Origin: Bin103 sp002238925
GTDB lineage: Bacteria; Spirochaetota; Spirochaetia; SZUA-6; Bin103
DNA length: 64,000 nucleotides
Reading direction: 5' to 3'
NCBI GenBank assembly: GCA_965208065.1
Contig: OZ242313.1
Span: forward strand, 4,836,001-4,900,000
Under the pieces are notes generated by a model that saw only the letters and a list, made by a program, of their open reading frames with translations, was not told the DNA's origin and did not search any database. The position numbers and the translations under genes were made by a program. How positions within the stretch are numbered: position 1 is the stretch's first letter; each line of letters opens with the position of its first letter. Below are positions 1 through 6,969 of this stretch, in pieces.

Positions 1-172
1 CTTCACCACAAGCGTCAGCGGCGGCACCTACGTGTTGATCGGGATCGGCGTCGGCATCGCATCGGGAGCGTCCGCATCGCTTCCGATGGCGTTCATATTC
101 GGGGCGTTCTGGCCGGCCACGCTCGGCTACTGGGCGATGCGCGCGTTGCAGCAGTACGCCGCCGGCGGTTGA
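1..172 (+). CDS. C-terminal fragment of a membrane protein (5' end outside window)
   Basis: Reading from base 2, 56 codons run open to a TGA at 170-172. The peptide is hydrophobic and Gly/Ala-rich (GIGVGIASGAS, FIFGAFWPATLGYW) and ends in a short polar tail, which fits one or two membrane segments at the C-terminus of an integral membrane protein. The gene begins before the window, so the family cannot be named. It converges on the toxin-antitoxin pair that follows on the other strand. Confidence 0.6.
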   Translation, partial: FTTSVSGGTYVLIGIGVGIASGASASLPMAFIFGAFWPATLGYWAMRALQQYAAGG

Positions 173-206
173 AGCTCGTCTACGTTACGTTGAACGGAAG
201 CTCATT

Positions 207-542
207 TCAGGTCAGAACACGCAGGGCCTGCTCGGGTGCCTTGTCGAGAATTCGGAGCAGTGCTCTCGCCGCGCCGGTTGGGCAGCGCTTGCCCTGCTCC
301 CAGTTGCGGATCGTCTCGTGTGGCACGTCGATGCGCCGTGCGAGTTCCACCTGCGTCAGTCCCAGGCGCCGGCGCACCCGGCGGGCGAACTGCGCCACGT
401 CCTGCATCGCCTCGGCATCGTCCTGCTGTTGCTGCAACGCAAGGTCCTGCTCGGTCGTGGCGTCCAGTACTTCATAATTGACCCGTCCCCGCGGCCAGGT
501 CTGCGCATCGTCGGGATCAACCGTCACTTGCGTTCTGCTCAT
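207..542 (-). CDS. XRE/HTH-type antitoxin paired with the BrnT-like gene
   Basis: A 111-residue protein starting at the ATG at 542-540. Residues about 50-105 form a classic helix-turn-helix (GLTQVELARRIDVPHETIRNWEQGKR), preceded by an acidic, Gln-rich N-terminal arm (QQQQDDAEAM) of the sort that blocks a toxin. It overlaps the end of the upstream BrnT-like gene by 26 nt, the usual toxin-first coupling. Many BrnT toxins are paired with ribbon-helix-helix BrnA proteins; here the partner is an HTH protein instead. It probably represses its own promoter through the inverted repeat at 707-729. Family assignment is firm; the antitoxin role is inferred from context. Confidence 0.8.
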   Translation of the reverse strand: MSRTQVTVDPDDAQTWPRGRVNYEVLDATTEQDLALQQQQDDAEAMQDVAQFARRVRRRLGLTQVELARRIDVPHETIRNWEQGKRCPTGAARALLRILDKAPEQALRVLT

Positions 543-696
543 ACTCTCGAACCTCCCTGTTGTTGGCCTTGCGGGCCGAGATGATGCGGATGGCGGAACC
601 GCGCAGCGTGCGGAACGCGCCGCTCGCGTATGCGAAGTCGAAGCCGCGAGACCGGAGGCAATCGTCACTCTTGGTCTCGTCCCACTCAAACTCCAC
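517..696 (-). pseudogene. Internally deleted BrnT-family toxin
   Basis: The 59-residue product begins with the BrnT signature VEFEWDETK and ends with the C-terminal signature TLRGSAIRIISARKANNRE. BrnT toxins (a RelE-like RNase fold) are normally about 90 residues. Here the two conserved ends are joined directly after GFDFAYASGAF, so roughly 30-35 central residues (the DP...YGE/RF...VVYT strands) are missing in frame. I chose the GTG at 696 because it begins the conserved EFEW segment and lies 10 nt below a promoter-like -10. A TTG at 729 would read through the operator repeat. Either it is a dead toxin kept because its antitoxin is still expressed, or a miniature variant; I favour the former. 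Confidence 0.7.
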
Positions 697-706
697 TACA
701 CTCTTA

Positions 707-736
707 TTGGTAGGCCAACGGCCTACCAAACGTCAA
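707..736 (-). promoter_or_regulatory. Promoter with embedded perfect palindrome (probable autoregulatory operator of the BrnT/HTH pair)
   Basis: On the minus strand TTGACG (736-731) is followed after 18 nt by TACCAA (712-707). A perfect 10-bp inverted repeat, TTGGTAGGCC (707-716) and GGCCTACCAA (720-729) with a 3-nt centre, fills the spacer and the -10. A dimeric repressor bound there would block polymerase. The -10 lies 10 nt from the chosen GTG start at 696. Confidence 0.6.
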
Positions 737-813
737 CCGCCGCGGCAGGCGTCATAGCCGATTCTGGCAGGAACGAGAGAAGGCGGTAGTGTATCATTTG
801 GCCAGGAGGATCC

Positions 814-897
814 GTGAACGCCCGTCGACATGATTACTTGAGCCGGACACAGACCGCACGCCGGTCGGGCTCGGCACCACTGGAGGACCCATCATGA
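814..897 (+). CDS. Possible 27-residue leader peptide coupled to the SHOCT-like gene
   Basis: A GTG at 814 follows a strong Shine-Dalgarno AGGAGG (804-809) and opens a 28-codon frame whose TGA (895-897) overlaps the ATG of the next gene as ATGA. A TATCAT -10-like hexamer lies at 792-797. The peptide is basic, with no recognised domain. The Shine-Dalgarno plus the 4-nt overlap suggest real translation, probably as a coupling leader. Base-composition support is weak at this length. Confidence 0.35.
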   Translation: MNARRHDYLSRTQTARRSGSAPLEDPS

Positions 898-1289
898 ACG
901 AAGAACGAATGCGGATCCTCTCCCTGTTGGAGGAGGGGAAGATTTCCGCCGCCGAGGCGGCACGGCTGCTCGATGCGGTGCGGGAGGCGCCGGGTACGCC
1001 AGCCCGGTCCGGCGGCAGCGGCGGCGGCGGCAGCGGCCGGGTGCATGTCCAGGTGACCGATTCGGCTACCGGCGCGACTCGCGTGCACCTGACGCTGCCG
1101 GCGGCGCTCGCCAGATTTGCCGCTCGGCTCGCGGGGAAAGAGGAGGTCGCCGCGGAGCTGGCAGGCGCCGGTATCTCCGCGGCCGACCTGGAACGGGTTC
1201 AGGAGGCGATCGCCGCCGGCACCGTCGGCACGGTGCTGGAAGTCGCCGACGGCGACCGCGGCTACCGCATCGATCTCTGGATCGACTAG
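894..1289 (+). CDS. SHOCT-like (YvlB/DUF2089-type) domain protein
   Basis: A 131-residue cytoplasmic protein. Residues 1-28 (MNEERMRILSLLEEGKISA.., EAARLLDAV) are the short SHOCT-like helical hairpin found at the N-terminus of YvlB-type proteins, thought to be an oligomerisation module. A Gly/Ser linker (about 38-48) leads to a region of 80 residues with Ala-rich helices and an acidic beta-like end. A GGAGG lies 8-12 nt before the ATG. The function of this class is not established; YvlB-like proteins are often linked to envelope stress, which is only suggestive here. Confidence 0.75.
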   Translation: MNEERMRILSLLEEGKISAAEAARLLDAVREAPGTPARSGGSGGGGSGRVHVQVTDSATGATRVHLTLPAALARFAARLAGKEEVAAELAGAGISAADLERVQEAIAAGTVGTVLEVADGDRGYRIDLWID

Positions 1290-1339
1290 CGCGCCGCGGG
1301 CCAGGCAGGCCCGCCCGCTCATCCGGCTCATGCGCGAGC

Positions 1340-1369
1340 TTGCCGACCGGTGAATGCCGGGACTATGAT
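1340..1369 (+). promoter_or_regulatory. Sigma-70-like promoter of the solute-binding protein gene
   Basis: TTGCCG (1340-1345), an 18-nt spacer, then TATGAT (1364-1369, five of six consensus positions). Transcription would start near 1376, giving a short leader that carries the strong Shine-Dalgarno AAGGAGGGA at 1387-1395 before the ATG at 1402. Confidence 0.5.
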
Positions 1370-1401
1370 CGATTGTCAGACCCTACAAGGAGGGACCAGC
1401 T

Positions 1402-3060
1402 ATGCTGATTTCGAGAACCATTGCGGTTGGGGCGATTGCCGCCCTGTTGAGCTTGGGCGCGGCCGGGGCCGTGTTCGCGGCGGGCGAGGAGGAGGCGGGC
1501 GCTTCCGGCGTGATGATGTCGGCAGCGGGTGTGCTGCCGATCGTGGACGAGACGGTGACCCTGCACGTGGCGGCGATCCCGCACGCGACCGTGGAGGACC
1601 TCACCACCAACTACGCCACCGAGTGGCTGGAGCAGCAGACCGGCGTGCACGTGGAGTGGAACGTGCTGCCGCGCAAGGATGCGCGCCAGAAGATCAACCT
1701 GATGCTGACCAGCGCCACCGACCTGCCCGACGTGTTCCTCGGCAACGGCGTGGTCACCCCGGAACAGGCAACGCTGTACGGCGGCCAGGGGCTGTTCCTG
1801 CCGCTGAACGACTTCATTGACCAGTACAGCACCGAGGTGAAGCGGTTCTTCGAGGAGAACCCGCTGATCCGGAAGGTCGGTACCTCGCCGGACGGCAACA
1901 TCTACAGCCTCGGCAACTACGACCTGTGCTACCACTGCTACTACAGCCAGCGCGTCTGGTACAACAAGACCTGGCTCGACAAGCTCGGCCTTGAGGTGCC
2001 GCAGACCACCGACGAGCTGTACTCGGTGCTGACCGCGTTCAAGACGCAAGATCCGAACGGCAACGGCAAGGCGGACGAAGTACCGTTCACCGGCGCCACC
2101 ACCGGCTGGAACACCACCCTCGACGGCTACCTGATGAACCCGTTCGAGTACAACGACGCCCGCGACCGGCTCTATCTGGACGGCGGCGCGGTGGTGGCGG
2201 CGTTCACCACCGACGGCTGGCGCGACGGGCTGCGCTGGATGAACCAGATGTACGAAGAAGGGCTGATCGACCAGGAGGGGTTCACCCAGGACCAGAACCA
2301 GATGAAGCAGGGCGTCGAGGGCGAGACGGTCCTGTACGGGGCGATAGCGGCCGGCGTGCCGGCGGCGTTCTCGCTCAACGAGGGCGAGGCGACCAAGCAC
2401 TACTACCTGCTGCCGCCGGTGGCGGGGCCGTCCGGCCTGCGCCGTACGCCGTTTTTTCCGCCCGCGCACGGCTTCCGCAACGGGCGCTTCGTGATTACCC
2501 GCGAGGCCGAGCACCCGGAGGTGGCGTTTCGCTGGGCGGATTACATGTACGCCGAGGAGGCCACGCTCACGCTCTACTTCGGCGAACAGGGCGTGGACTG
2601 GAAGTACTCGGAGCCGGGCGAGGTCGGTGTGGACGACGAGCCGGCGCTGTTCGAGGAGCTGACCATGGTGCGCGGCGTGCCAGGCCAGAACCAGGCATGG
2701 AGCCACATGTCGCCGCGCCACGCGAGCTGGGCGATCATCCAGAGCCGCACCACCGACCCCACCGATATCTGGTACATCGAGAAGCGCCTCTACGACGCCA
2801 CCAAGAATGGCCAGGAGCCGTACGGCGCGCCCGAGGAGATGGTGCTCCCGCCGCTGTTCGTGTCGCTGACCGATCAGCAGGAGTTCAACGAGCTGCGCAC
2901 CACCATCAACGAGTTCGTGGCCGAGAACATCGCCCTGTTCGTGACCGGGAAGCTGGATCCTGAGGGCGACTGGGACGCCTACCTGGCGGAGCTCGACAAG
3001 ATCGGCATCGACCGCTACCTGGAACTGGTGCAGAGCACCTACGACCGCGACTACCGGTAG
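1402..3060 (+). CDS. Extracellular solute-binding protein, family 1 (LplA/YtcQ-like)
   Basis: 552 residues. Residues 1-26 are a Sec signal peptide ending AVFA-AGEEEAG; there is no lipobox cysteine, so it is probably cleaved by signal peptidase I. The mature part looks like the long family-1 carbohydrate-binding proteins: NLMLTSATDLPDVF (about 99-112), a calcium-loop-like DPNGNGKADE (217-226), and many Trp/Tyr residues suited to sugar stacking. Such proteins deliver oligosaccharides to a MalFG-type permease pair, but no permease or ATPase gene adjoins, so it is an orphan receptor or uses a remote transporter. It is expressed from its own promoter with a strong ribosome binding site. Confidence 0.85.
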   Translation: MLISRTIAVGAIAALLSLGAAGAVFAAGEEEAGASGVMMSAAGVLPIVDETVTLHVAAIPHATVEDLTTNYATEWLEQQTGVHVEWNVLPRKDARQKINLMLTSATDLPDVFLGNGVVTPEQATLYGGQGLFLPLNDFIDQYSTEVKRFFEENPLIRKVGTSPDGNIYSLGNYDLCYHCYYSQRVWYNKTWLDKLGLEVPQTTDELYSVLTAFKTQDPNGNGKADEVPFTGATTGWNTTLDGYLMNPFEYNDARDRLYLDGGAVVAAFTTDGWRDGLRWMNQMYEEGLIDQEGFTQDQNQMKQGVEGETVLYGAIAAGVPAAFSLNEGEATKHYYLLPPVAGPSGLRRTPFFPPAHGFRNGRFVITREAEHPEVAFRWADYMYAEEATLTLYFGEQGVDWKYSEPGEVGVDDEPALFEELTMVRGVPGQNQAWSHMSPRHASWAIIQSRTTDPTDIWYIEKRLYDATKNGQEPYGAPEEMVLPPLFVSLTDQQEFNELRTTINEFVAENIALFVTGKLDPEGDWDAYLAELDKIGIDRYLELVQSTYDRDYR

Positions 3061-3092
3061 CGGCTTCGCGGCGCCCGGCAAACCGGTTCGAC

Positions 3093-3218
3093 ATGCCCGA
3101 GGAGGAGATTCGCTGGCACTACCGGTTCCAGAACTTCTCGCGGGCATTCGGCCGGTTGCAGGACGCCTTGAACGAGGGCGCAGAAGCACTGAACGAGCTG
3201 GAACAGGAGGAGTCGTGA
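3093..3218 (+). pseudogene. HepT/HI0074-type HEPN protein, truncated to its first helices
   Basis: A 41-codon frame (MPEEEIRWHYRFQNF, FGRLQDALNE) matches the start of the nucleotidyltransferase substrate-binding HEPN family, whose members are about 130 residues long. The frame stops at TGA 3216-3218 before the RxxxxxH RNase motif. The stop is in the same reading frame as the nucleotidyltransferase that follows, with 33 nt between it and the first usable start. The gene looks like the fossil of a HepT toxin whose C-terminal two thirds were deleted, bringing the two genes together. Confidence 0.6.
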
Positions 3219-3251
3219 GACAGGTCGAACTGCCGAGCGCCGCTGCACGAG

Positions 3252-3536
3252 TTGGTCGCCGTGTTCAGACACTACCCCGACCTGGAACAGGTGATTCTGT
3301 TCGGCTCACGGGCAACCGGGAAAGCGACCGAGCGGTCGGACATCGACCTGGCTACCCGCGGGATCCGGGACCGGCATCGGCTTGGCCGCCTCGCTCTCGA
3401 CCTGGACGAGATCGACATTCCCCAGGAGTGCGGCGTGCAGGCGTATGAGCAGATCCACTATGCCCCGCTGAAGGCCCACATTGACCGGTGGGGGGTCCTC
3501 ATCTATGAGCGCGGGAGAGAAGCAGTCGAATCATGA
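3252..3536 (+). CDS. MntA-like minimal nucleotidyltransferase, probably impaired
   Basis: About 94 residues with the minimal nucleotidyltransferase motif GSRATGKATERSDIDLA (GS-x10-DxD). MntA antitoxins AMPylate their HEPN partner HepT. In the family a third carboxylate usually sits in a VDLS-like strand; here the corresponding stretch reads ECGVQAYEQI, with no Asp. The start is uncertain: TTG at 3252 or GTG at 3258, with no clear Shine-Dalgarno. Its TGA overlaps the ATG of the next gene. With its HEPN partner truncated, the pair is probably non-functional. Confidence 0.65.
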   Translation: MVAVFRHYPDLEQVILFGSRATGKATERSDIDLATRGIRDRHRLGRLALDLDEIDIPQECGVQAYEQIHYAPLKAHIDRWGVLIYERGREAVES

Positions 3537-4390
3537 AGATACTGGTGACCGGGGCGAGCGGGTTTATTGGAAGCGCGCTGGTTCGCGAGCTGGCACAGCG
3601 GCATGAGGTGGTTGCGCTGGCGCGCGGGCGCCCGGAGTTGGGCGTGCCGGTGGTGCGCGGCGACTTCCAGCAGTACGAGGACCTGCTCGCGCTGGATGAG
3701 CACCGCTTCGATGGCGCCGTGCACCTGGGAGCGGTGACCGGCGGGGCGCCGGAGCACACCGCGATCATGGTGAACGCGGTCGGCACGCGCACCCTGCTGC
3801 ACTACCTGCGCCACCGCGGTTGCCGCAAGATCGTCACCGCCAGCTCGATCGCCGCGGTGGGCTTTCAGACCACGGCGTTCCGCCCGCTGCAAGTGCCGAT
3901 TCCGGACGAGCACCCGTGCCTGGACCGCGACGGTTACGGGGTCTCCAAGTACCTGATGGAGGAGCTGACCCGCTACGTGCAGCGCCAGGACGCGGGTCTG
4001 GACATCATCAACCTGCGGCTGTCGTCGGTGTGTCCCGACGATGCGCCGCGCCCGCTGGTGTCGCCCGGGCCACTGGGGCAGTGGGCGCTGGGCAGCATCA
4101 CCATGATGACCCTGCAGGACGCCGTGGCCGCCTTTACCGCGGCGGTGGAGTCGCCCCTGAAGCCCGGCTTGCGCATCCTGAACACCACCGGGCCGCGCGC
4201 CTGGGTGGCGGCGCCGACTGCGCAGGTGCTGCGCGGCTGGTGGGGCGGCGAGGTCGACCTGAGCTGGTACGAGGAGCCCGGCCACGAGTGGGACAGCGCC
4301 TACGACGTACGCCGCATCGAGCAGGAGTTGGGCTTCGTGGCGCGCCGCCTGCCGACCCGCGCCGGCCCGCCCGCGGCGCAGGCGGGCTGA
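3533..4390 (+). CDS. NAD-dependent epimerase/dehydratase (extended SDR)
   Basis: 285 residues. The N-terminal Rossmann motif GASGFIG is at 7-13, TASSIAAVG holds the catalytic Ser region (about 102-110), and Tyr135-x3-Lys139 (YGVSK) is the SDR catalytic pair. Extended SDRs of this kind epimerise or dehydrate nucleotide sugars or reduce sugar-derived aldehydes and ketones with NAD(P). The ATG overlaps the stop of the preceding gene (ATGA), so it may be read from the same mRNA. At 285 residues it is slightly short for the family. The substrate is unknown. Confidence 0.85.
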   Translation: MKILVTGASGFIGSALVRELAQRHEVVALARGRPELGVPVVRGDFQQYEDLLALDEHRFDGAVHLGAVTGGAPEHTAIMVNAVGTRTLLHYLRHRGCRKIVTASSIAAVGFQTTAFRPLQVPIPDEHPCLDRDGYGVSKYLMEELTRYVQRQDAGLDIINLRLSSVCPDDAPRPLVSPGPLGQWALGSITMMTLQDAVAAFTAAVESPLKPGLRILNTTGPRAWVAAPTAQVLRGWWGGEVDLSWYEEPGHEWDSAYDVRRIEQELGFVARRLPTRAGPPAAQAG

Positions 4391-4433
4391 CGTACTGACC
4401 TCTGCCGCGCCGGAGCGCATCCGCGGGCGGCGG

Positions 4434-5645
4434 TCAGTCCAGCAGGGCCTGGTAGATCAGGGGCGGTACCTGCTCGCCGGTGCGGACGTGGTCGGACGGG
4501 AACAGTTGTGTCATCGTGATGACGAACAGCTCAGCGGCCGGGTCCACCCAGAAGCCGGTGTGCCAGTAGCCTCCCCAGGCGTAGGAGCCGATGCCCTTTG
4601 GGCTGCCGGAGAGCCCGGCATCGAGGTGCACGTCAAAGCCGAGCCCGAACCCGAACCCGGGGCCGTGCGTGGTAACACCCTCGCCGACGTGGTTGGCCGT
4701 TACCTGGTCGACGGTGCGCGGCCCGAGGATGCGCTCGCCGTTCAAGGTGCCCCGGTCCAGCATCATCTGCAGGAAACGCGCGTAGTCCAGGATCGATGAG
4801 GTGAGGCCGGCGCCGCCGGACAGGTAGGCGGTTGGGCCTTCGCAGGGATACTCGGCGGCAAACCACTCCAGGCCGCCGGCGTCGCTCTTGCCGTAGACGC
4901 GCGCCAGGCGCGCGGCCTTTTCCGGCGGCAGGAAAAAGTGCGTGTCGGCCATGCCGAGCGGGTCGAAGACGCGGGTCTGGAAGAACTCCGCCAGGTCGGC
5001 GCCGGAGGCCACCTCAACCAGGCGGCCAAGCACGTCGGTCGAGTAGCTGTACTCCCAGCGCTCGCCGGGATGGCACAGTAGCGGTACCCGGCCGATGCGG
5101 CTCACCACCGCCGACAGCGGCTCGGGTCCGCCGAAACTGCCGGTGACGTTGGCCACGCGGTAGTAGGAATCGAGCACGCCGTGACCCTGCCCGTAGGTCA
5201 GCCCGGAGGTGTGCGTGAGCAGGTGGCGCACCGTCAGCGGCTGCTTCGGGTCGACCAGGCGGAACGCCCCTTCCTCCCCAACCTGCTCCAGCACCTTGGC
5301 GTCTGCAAACTCGGGCAGGTGGCGCTCCACCGGATCGGTCAGCACCAGCCGCCCCTCTTCGACCAGCATCATCACGGCGACGCTGGTGATCGGCTTGGTC
5401 ATCGACGCGATGCGGAACAGGGTGTCGGGGGCGGTCGGCCGGCCCGCTTCGCGGTGTGCCATCCCGAACGTGCCCAAGTGGGCCACCCGGCCGCGGCGGG
5501 CGATCAGCGTCGCGGCGCCGGCCATGTCGCCGTTGTCGACGTAGCCGCGGAACAGGTCGTTCAGCCGCTCCAGCCGCCGCGAGCACAGCCCGACAGCTTC
5601 GGGAGCGGCGACCTCGCCAGGGTCGAACATAGCTTCGCTCATCAT
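4434..5645 (-). CDS. Beta-lactamase-fold serine hydrolase (family VIII esterase/PBP4-like)
   Basis: 403 residues, no signal peptide. The nucleophile motif SxxK is SMTK (81-84), the second motif is the Tyr-rich YSYS (199-202), and a HTG-type third motif occurs in WHTGFW near the C-terminus, replacing the KTG of true beta-lactamases. This pattern is typical of family VIII carboxylesterases and related cytoplasmic serine hydrolases. The ATG at 5645 overlaps the stop of the upstream PhyH gene (ATGA). A second ATG follows at once at 5642. As last gene of the sulfatase-SnoaL-PhyH operon it probably removes an ester or amide group from the same substrate. Confidence 0.85.
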   Translation of the reverse strand: MMSEAMFDPGEVAAPEAVGLCSRRLERLNDLFRGYVDNGDMAGAATLIARRGRVAHLGTFGMAHREAGRPTAPDTLFRIASMTKPITSVAVMMLVEEGRLVLTDPVERHLPEFADAKVLEQVGEEGAFRLVDPKQPLTVRHLLTHTSGLTYGQGHGVLDSYYRVANVTGSFGGPEPLSAVVSRIGRVPLLCHPGERWEYSYSTDVLGRLVEVASGADLAEFFQTRVFDPLGMADTHFFLPPEKAARLARVYGKSDAGGLEWFAAEYPCEGPTAYLSGGAGLTSSILDYARFLQMMLDRGTLNGERILGPRTVDQVTANHVGEGVTTHGPGFGFGLGFDVHLDAGLSGSPKGIGSYAWGGYWHTGFWVDPAAELFVITMTQLFPSDHVRTGEQVPPLIYQALLD

Positions 5646-6472
5646 CCGACCGGCACGCCGCCGGCAAGGTCCGGGTAACCGGGCCGGTTGAAATAGGCGC
5701 CTTCGACGAAACCGCTCTCCGAGGTGACGTCGGCGGCCGCCCAGTGGGTGGCGTAGCCACGGCGCCAGCGCCGTGACCGGTTCACGTGCGAGGTATGCAG
5801 CGTGTGGCAGTGGTGCAGCACCACCCCGCCGATGCCGACCGGCGCGGTCGATTCGCGCGTGGCGGCAATGAGGCGCTTTATCAAGTCGGGCGGCGGCACC
5901 TTGTTGTGCGGCTCGCCGGGTATCACCTCGTGCGCCACGATCGGCTGGCGGTGGGAGCCGTCGATGTAGCGCAGGCAGCCGTTCTCCTCGTCCACGTCGT
6001 CGAGCGCAATCCACGCCGTCACCACGTGATCGCCCGGATCGCACCTGAAGTAGGCGTTGTCCTGGTGGTACGGCTTGGCGCTGCCGATCTCCGGCGGCTT
6101 CATGAGGATCTGGTCCGCCGCCAGCTTCATGGGGAGGCCGATCACTGTCTTCAGCAGGGCGCGCAGGCGCGGATCGAGTACCAGCTCGCGAAACCGCGCG
6201 TCGCGGGTGTAGGGGCTGTTGACCTTGCGCGGCGCAAGCTGCCCCGATGCCGCGCGGTCGACCAGGTAGCTGCTGTCCGCGCTGGCCGCTGCCTGCTCCA
6301 GGTCGCGGTAGCCGATTTCCTGCGCCAACTTCGCCACCGCGGACACCCGCTCGGCGGAGAACACGCCCTCCACCACGGCCCAGCCGCGCTCCCAATAGCA
6401 GCGCTTCGCCTCCGCCCAGCGTAGCGCCTCGCTGTTCGCGCCGACCATCTCTGCGGTCCGTGGGGCGCTCAA
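5642..6472 (-). CDS. Phytanoyl-CoA dioxygenase (PhyH) family Fe(II)/2-oxoglutarate oxygenase
   Basis: 276 residues. The iron-binding HxD is His136-Gln-Asp138 (YHQDNAYF); the distal His is probably His226 in LHTSHVN, followed by RRGYATHW, where the Arg would bind 2-oxoglutarate. The segment DEENGCLRYIDGSH is the usual PhyH strand between the iron ligands. Such enzymes hydroxylate or oxidatively cleave small substrates. It lies 4 nt from the SnoaL-like gene and overlaps the serine hydrolase gene by 4 nt, so one operon is very likely. Confidence 0.88.
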   Translation of the reverse strand: MSAPRTAEMVGANSEALRWAEAKRCYWERGWAVVEGVFSAERVSAVAKLAQEIGYRDLEQAAASADSSYLVDRAASGQLAPRKVNSPYTRDARFRELVLDPRLRALLKTVIGLPMKLAADQILMKPPEIGSAKPYHQDNAYFRCDPGDHVVTAWIALDDVDEENGCLRYIDGSHRQPIVAHEVIPGEPHNKVPPPDLIKRLIAATRESTAPVGIGGVVLHHCHTLHTSHVNRSRRWRRGYATHWAAADVTSESGFVEGAYFNRPGYPDLAGGVPVG

Positions 6473-6476
6473 TGAC

Positions 6477-6884
6477 CTATCCTGATGTCTCCGGCGGCGC
6501 CGCTCCGGGCTCCGGGACCAGGTCGGCGTCGACCGATCCGGCCTCCGACGCCAGGCGATACCAGAACCGGTCGCTGATGATCAGGCCATCCTCGAAGGTG
6601 AACAGCGCCACGCCGGTGCGGTACTTGCGGTCGCCCTGGTAGTGCGCCACCTCCACCGCGGCGCTGTTGCCCTCGACGATGGTCTCCCCGACTTCGACCC
6701 GGAAATCGCTCTGCCCGGCGAGTTGATCGGCCAGTATCTTCTTGTGCTCGTCGGCGCTTGTGCTGCCGGCGTCGTGGTGCGCATACCGGGGGTGCAGCAC
6801 CTCGTCGATCACGGCGAGGTTGCGCTGATTGAACACCTCTTCATGAAAGCGCATGAGCACCCGCCGATGAGTTTCTACCGACAC
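6477..6884 (-). CDS. SnoaL-like / ester cyclase family protein
   Basis: 135 residues of the NTF2-like alpha+beta-barrel type: MRFHEEVFNQRNLAVIDEV, the HHDAG segment (DEVLHPRYAHHDA), then beta-strands such as YRTGVALFTFEDGLI. SnoaL-like proteins include cyclases, isomerases and many of unknown activity that bind hydrophobic or polyketide-like ligands in the barrel. Position 2 in the sulfatase-PhyH-hydrolase operon suggests handling of a cyclic or lactone-type intermediate. The C-terminal Pro/Glu-rich tail is probably disordered. Confidence 0.8.
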   Translation of the reverse strand: MSVETHRRVLMRFHEEVFNQRNLAVIDEVLHPRYAHHDAGSTSADEHKKILADQLAGQSDFRVEVGETIVEGNSAAVEVAHYQGDRKYRTGVALFTFEDGLIISDRFWYRLASEAGSVDADLVPEPGAAPPETSG

Positions 6885-6969
6885 GCGGAATCCAACTCCA
6901 TAGACGCATCCATAGCCGCAATGGTGCCACAGCGTCCGCCGCTGTGCAACGTGGCGTCCGGTGCCCGGT

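Noticed and set aside
1363..3189. Open antisense frame of about 608 codons opposite the family-1 binding protein gene
   Set aside because: It is rich in Arg, His and Ala and has no recognisable motif, while the sense strand has a signal peptide, promoter, ribosome binding site and a family match. A long antisense frame is expected in GC-rich genes.
5646..6395. 250-codon in-frame extension upstream of the serine hydrolase start
   Set aside because: It is out of frame with, and opposite in character to, the real PhyH gene there (Arg/Pro-rich, no motif). The ATGA overlap at 5642-5645 gives a natural start.
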